From the NCBI GenBank assembly GCA_002367695.1, contig DFDK01000068.1, forward strand, positions 922 through 18,867: DNA of 17,946 nt, read 5' to 3'. The DNA comes from Acidimicrobium sp. UBA3029 (lineage in GTDB: Bacteria; Actinomycetota; Acidimicrobiia; Acidimicrobiales; Ilumatobacteraceae). Both the position numbers and the translations under genes were made by a program. Of this stretch, positions 14,845 through 17,946 are shown in pieces; the stretch's first letter is position 1; the number at the start of each line of letters is the position of its first letter. The notes below the pieces were generated by a model. It was not told the origin of the DNA. It saw only the letters and a list, made by a program, of their open reading frames with translations, and made no database searches.

Positions 14845-16158
14845 TTAAGCCTTGGCGGCCTTGAAGCCCTCTTCTAAGTCGGCCAAAATGTCATCGATTG
14901 TCTCGAGACCGACCGACAAGCGCACGAGGCCTGGGAATACACCAGCCGACGTCTGTTCTTCTGGGCTCAATTGACTGTGGGTGGTCGAGGCTGGGTGGAT
15001 CACAAGACTGCGCACGTCACCGATGTTGGCAACATGACTGTGCAACGTGAGACCGGCAATGAACTTGACGCCAGCCTCATGGCCTCCCTTGATATTGAAT
15101 GCGATCACCGAACCATAGCCCTTGCCATTGCCGTACTTCTTGGCGCGCTCGTGCCACTTGCTGGTGGTGAGACCGGCATAGAACACTTCTTCAACCTGTG
15201 GGTGCTTGGCCAAAAACTCGCCAACTACTTGAGCGTTAGCCCAGTGGCGATCCATGCGGAACGACAAAGTCTCAAGACCCTGCAAGAAGTTGAAAGCATT
15301 GTCTGGTGTCGTTGCCATGCCCAGGTCGCGCAACATTTGTACGCGAGCCTTGATGATGAACGAACCGTGACCAAGTGCTGGCCAATATGCGAGGCCGTGG
15401 TAAGACGGATCTGGCTCGGTGAAGTTTGGAAACTTATCGTTTTGACCGAAGTCAAACTTGCCACCGTCGATGATTGCTCCACCAATTGATGTGCCGTGTC
15501 CACCAATGAACTTGGTGAGCGAATGCACGACGATGTCTGCACCCCACTCGATCGGACGAATCAGGTATGGGGTTGGCACTGTGTTGTCGACGATCAGTGG
15601 CACTCCGGCTGCGTGTGCAACTTCGCTGATGCCTTCAATGTCAAGCACGTTGTTGCGTGGGTTAGCCAACACTTCACCGTAGAACAACTTGGTGTTTGGT
15701 TGTACTGCGGCCTTCCACTGATCGAGGTTGTCTGGGTCTTCAACGAACGAAACATTGATGCCCAACTTTGGCAACGTGTAGTGAAACAAGTTGTAAGTAC
15801 CGCCATACAAACTTGGCGATGCAACGATGTGCGAGCCGACTTCTGCAATCGTAAGAATTGCAAGCAACTCGGCAGACTGCCCGGAGCTCACTGCAAGTGC
15901 GCCTGGCAATCCAACTGCAGTTGCAGTGCCGCCTTCGAGTGACGACAAGCGTGCTTCAAGCACTCCTTGCGTTGGGTTCATGATGCGCGTGTAGATGTTG
16001 CCGATCTCGGCAAGCGCAAATAAGTTTTGCGCATGTTGAGCATCGCGAAACACGTAACTCGTGGTTCGATACACAGGCACGGCGCGCGCACCTGTAGTCG
16101 GGTCGGCTACTTGGCCGGCGTGAATCTGTCGTGTTTCGAATCCCCAGCTGTTTGTCAT
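14845..16158 (-). CDS. metY: O-acetylhomoserine sulfhydrylase (aminocarboxypropyltransferase)
   Basis: A 437-residue PLP enzyme of the Cys/Met metabolism family. It makes homocysteine (or methionine) from O-acetylhomoserine and sulfide (or methanethiol). The N-terminus FETRQIHAGQ (7-16) followed by PVYRTTSYVF, YTRIMNPT (56-63), SSGQSAELLA (91-100), DNTVPTPYLIRP (191-202) and the PLP lysine Lys216 in SLTKFIGGHGTSIGG are all typical of MetY. The long insertion around 235-290 with FPNFTEPDPSYHG is also typical and argues against cystathionine gamma-synthase. The frame is open to 16194 but only a TTG is there. The ATG at 16158, with AGGGTG 6 bases upstream, gives the standard N-terminus. It follows ilvC after about 100 bases holding alternative hairpins. 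Confidence 0.9.
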   Translation of the reverse strand: MTNSWGFETRQIHAGQVADPTTGARAVPVYRTTSYVFRDAQHAQNLFALAEIGNIYTRIMNPTQGVLEARLSSLEGGTATAVGLPGALAVSSGQSAELLAILTIAEVGSHIVASPSLYGGTYNLFHYTLPKLGINVSFVEDPDNLDQWKAAVQPNTKLFYGEVLANPRNNVLDIEGISEVAHAAGVPLIVDNTVPTPYLIRPIEWGADIVVHSLTKFIGGHGTSIGGAIIDGGKFDFGQNDKFPNFTEPDPSYHGLAYWPALGHGSFIIKARVQMLRDLGMATTPDNAFNFLQGLETLSFRMDRHWANAQVVGEFLAKHPQVEEVFYAGLTTSKWHERAKKYGNGKGYGSVIAFNIKGGHEAGVKFIAGLTLHSHVANIGDVRSLVIHPASTTHSQLSPEEQTSAGVFPGLVRLSVGLETIDDILADLEEGFKAAKA

Positions 16159-16203
16159 GCCAAGCACCCTAGAGGGCAATTGTTGACCAAACAACTCGGG
16201 ATT

Positions 16204-16260
16204 AAAAAAGCTTGTATCTATAGGCCTTATTGGCCTATTTAGGACTTAATAAGGCTTTTT
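16204..16260. terminator. Nested hairpins between ilvC and metY, terminator or attenuator
   Basis: Three stems share bases. First, ATAGGCC/GGCCTAT with a 5-base loop (16220-16238). Second, GCCTTATT/AATAAGGC (16224-16231 with 16248-16255), followed on the plus strand by five T. Third, an outer AAAAAGC/GCTTTTT (16205-16211 with 16254-16260), giving a six-T run on the minus strand at 16209-16204. The first two cannot form together. It may simply terminate ilvC transcripts. Confidence 0.5.
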
Positions 16261-17288
16261 CAGCCTCCGGAAATCTCGGAGACTTTCTTCTTGCCCTTCG
16301 AGATCCACGGCATCATTGAGCGCAACTGAGCACCAACCTTTTCGATTGGGTGATTGCGACCAGCATTTTGCAATTCGGCAAAACGCTTGCGGCCACCATC
16401 GCTCTCGGCGATCCACTCTTCGGCAAACTGGCCCGACTGAATCTCGCCAAGAATCTTTTTCATCTCTGCCTTAGTATCGGCGTTGATGATACGTGGTCCG
16501 CGTGAGACGTCGCCGTACTCTGCAGTGTCGGAAATGGAATAACGCATACCCGCGATTCCTTCTTCGTACATCAAGTCAACAATCAACTTCACTTCGTGCA
16601 AGCACTCGAAGTATGCCATCTCTGGCTGGTAGCCGGCCTCGACGAGTGTTTCGAAACCTGCTTGCACCAGCGAAGTGAGTCCGCCACAGAGCACAACTTG
16701 CTCACCAAACAAGTCGGTCTCGGTTTCTTCAGTAAATGTGGTTTCGAGCACGCCTGCGCGTGCGCCACCAATTGCTTCGGCATACGACAACGCAATGGCT
16801 TTTGCCTTGCCCGATGCATCTTGTTCAACAGCGATCAGTGCTGGTACACCACCACCTTCGGTATAGGTGCGACGCACCAAGTGGCCTGGGCCCTTTGGTG
16901 CAATCATGATCACGTCAACACCCTTAGGTGCTTGGATGCGATTGAAACGAATGTTGAAGCCGTGAGCAAATGCAATGGCTTTGCCCTCGGCGAGGTGTGG
17001 CGCAATGCTCTCTTCGTAAATCTTCTTTTGCTCGGTGTCTGGAGCAAGGATCATGATCACGTCGGCATATTTTGTGGCGTCGGCAATCGACATCACGCGC
17101 AAGCCAGCGCTTTCGGCTTTGGCTTTTGACGACGAGCCGTCGCGCAAACCAACAACTACATCAACACCCGACTCTTTGAGGTTGAGTGCATGTGCGTGGC
17201 CTTGTGAGCCGTAACCAACAATGGCCACTTTCTTTGCGCGGATGATTGCCGGATCGGCATCTTTCTCGTAATAAATATTTGCGGCCAT
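16260..17288 (-). CDS. ilvC: Ketol-acid reductoisomerase, NADP-type class I
   Basis: A 342-residue enzyme for the second step of valine and isoleucine synthesis: isomerisation and reduction of acetolactate or acetohydroxybutyrate. The Rossmann motif GYGSQGHAHALNL is at 25-37. The coenzyme loop LRDGSSSKAK (48-57), with Arg49 and serines, suits NADPH. Active-site residues seen are His109 in AHGFNI, Lys132 in APKGPGH, and metal ligands Asp192 and Glu196 (TDLFGEQ) plus Glu228 and Glu232 (ECLHE). The length is that of the short bacterial class I enzyme. The ATG overlaps the ilvN stop by one base (TAATG) and has an AAGGAAAGG ribosome-binding stretch upstream. Confidence 0.96.
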   Translation of the reverse strand: MAANIYYEKDADPAIIRAKKVAIVGYGSQGHAHALNLKESGVDVVVGLRDGSSSKAKAESAGLRVMSIADATKYADVIMILAPDTEQKKIYEESIAPHLAEGKAIAFAHGFNIRFNRIQAPKGVDVIMIAPKGPGHLVRRTYTEGGGVPALIAVEQDASGKAKAIALSYAEAIGGARAGVLETTFTEETETDLFGEQVVLCGGLTSLVQAGFETLVEAGYQPEMAYFECLHEVKLIVDLMYEEGIAGMRYSISDTAEYGDVSRGPRIINADTKAEMKKILGEIQSGQFAEEWIAESDGGRKRFAELQNAGRNHPIEKVGAQLRSMMPWISKGKKKVSEISGG

Positions 17289-17845
17289 TAGTTTGCCTTT
17301 CCTTGTGAGTTCAGTGCTTTAGTTGCTTTATTTGCTGGATCGAGTTTTGGAAGCGCAACGCGACCAGTGCGCTGCGATTCTGTAATCCCATATTGTCGCA
17401 GCAATTCTGTGAAATCGTCCAATTTTTCAGGACTTCCATCCAGAGAAACGATGATCGCGTCTGCCCCAACCGAGAGGATACGACCCTCAAAGATATTGAC
17501 CAATTCGACGATTTCGCCGCGCTCGGACGCACTTGCCTTGATGGTGGCAACCATGAGCTCGCGCTCGACCGACTTGCGTGGGTCAAGTTCTGAAATGCGC
17601 ACGACGTCTATCAGTTTGAACAACTGTTTGACGATCTGCTCGAGAGGAGCCGACTCGACGTCGACCACGATGGTGATGCGGCTGTACTCGTCTTGCTCGG
17701 TTGGCGCAACGGCCAGCGAAAAGATGTTGTAACCGCGACGCGCAAACAACGACGCAACGCGTGCAAGCACGCCAGGTCGGTTCTGCACAAGCACCGACAA
17801 CATGTGATGTGTTGGTGCACTGCCGTATGGATTTGAGCCGCTCAT
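17288..17845 (-). CDS. ilvN: Acetolactate synthase small (regulatory) subunit
   Basis: The 185-residue regulatory subunit of acetolactate synthase. It binds branched-chain amino acids and tunes the catalytic IlvB subunit. An N-terminal ACT domain (about 13-88) carries VLVQNRPGVLARVASLFARR (18-37) and RGYNIFSLAVAPTE (37-50). A second ACT-like half covers about 95-170. The length exceeds many bacterial IlvN/IlvH proteins (about 160-170) through a short N-terminal leader and a polar C-terminal tail. ATG 17845 has AAGGAG 8 bases upstream and overlaps the ilvB stop by four bases (ATGA). Confidence 0.93.
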   Translation of the reverse strand: MSGSNPYGSAPTHHMLSVLVQNRPGVLARVASLFARRGYNIFSLAVAPTEQDEYSRITIVVDVESAPLEQIVKQLFKLIDVVRISELDPRKSVERELMVATIKASASERGEIVELVNIFEGRILSVGADAIIVSLDGSPEKLDDFTELLRQYGITESQRTGRVALPKLDPANKATKALNSQGKAN

Positions 17846-17946
17846 TTGAGGAACTCCTTTCGACCGCTTTGTGAAGGTGGCAACATGATGGCGTCATTGG
17901 TGGTACCCGGTGCAATCATCGGATACACCTTTTCTCTTGCATCAAC
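17842..17946 (-). CDS. ilvB: Acetolactate synthase large subunit, C-terminal fragment (5' end outside window)
   Basis: The open frame from the right edge encodes the last 34 residues of a protein and ends in a TGA overlapping the ilvN start (ATGA). The stretch KVYPMIAPGTTNDAIM matches the C-terminal 'VYPMvpaG...' segment of IlvB catalytic subunits, which bind thiamine diphosphate. Adjacency to ilvN and ilvC supports the identity. The final residues PPSQSGRKEFLK are a variable tail. Confidence 0.85.
   Translation of the reverse strand, partial: VDAREKVYPMIAPGTTNDAIMLPPSQSGRKEFLK

Noticed and set aside
14971..15489. 172-codon open frame on the plus strand
   Set aside because: It lies wholly antisense to metY, has no recognisable domain or ribosome-binding site, and reads as a shadow.
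16159..16259. SAM or SAM-II type riboswitch upstream of metY
   Set aside because: The gene would suit one, but none of the conserved core sequences I know could be matched to the minus strand here.
16596..17129. 177-codon open frame on the plus strand
   Set aside because: It is antisense to ilvC, whose motifs are complete. The peptide is Cys- and His-rich without any recognisable domain, as expected of a shadow frame.

Overview
This window reads as a chromosomal fragment of a free-living actinobacterium. Several things point that way: a PAC2-family protein, a mycothiol-dependent maleylpyruvate-isomerase-like enzyme, a CopC-CopD fusion, and phosphate-control boxes built from 11-nt direct repeats of the GTTCAC type known from Streptomyces PhoP. 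Base composition looks close to balanced, low for a soil actinomycete, so a freshwater or marine Acidimicrobiia-type lineage is a reasonable guess. That placement is inference, not proof. Gene density is very high: no stretch over about 150 bases lacks a gene or recognisable regulatory sequence, and no mobile element, tRNA, rRNA or CRISPR array was seen.

Plus strand, 1-2831: the 3' end of a thiamine-type substrate-binding protein gene, then thiP (two-domain permease), thiQ (ATPase) and a small GNAT acetyltransferase, packed as one transcription unit. It converges, 4 bases apart, on the next block.

Minus strand, 8120 down to 2836: a cobalamin riboswitch followed by btuF, btuC and btuD (vitamin B12 uptake), a mycothiol-dependent enzyme and a CopC-CopD copper protein. 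Spacing is so tight that all five may share one B12-responsive transcript. Upstream on the same strand is an aspartate aminotransferase (8129-9352), divergent from the PAC2-family gene (9400-10287, plus strand). A strong hairpin terminator at 10303-10332 separates PAC2 from the convergent pstS.

Minus strand, 14832 down to 10353: the phosphate-uptake genes in the order pstC, pstA, pstB, pstS. A triple PHO-box-like repeat precedes pstC, and a second two-unit copy sits between pstB and pstS, so pstS probably has its own phosphate-controlled promoter. The PstS protein is unusual: it carries an inserted beta-rich, probably Ig-like domain of about 90 residues and has no lipobox.

Minus strand, 17946 down to 14845: the 3' end of ilvB, then ilvN and ilvC (branched-chain amino acid synthesis), and, after a 100-base spacer with nested alternative hairpins, metY (O-acetylhomoserine sulfhydrylase).

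No wholly new system was identified. The most unusual items are the PstS insertion, the duplicated PHO boxes splitting pstCAB from pstS, and the possible placement of a copper gene and a mycothiol enzyme under a B12 riboswitch.
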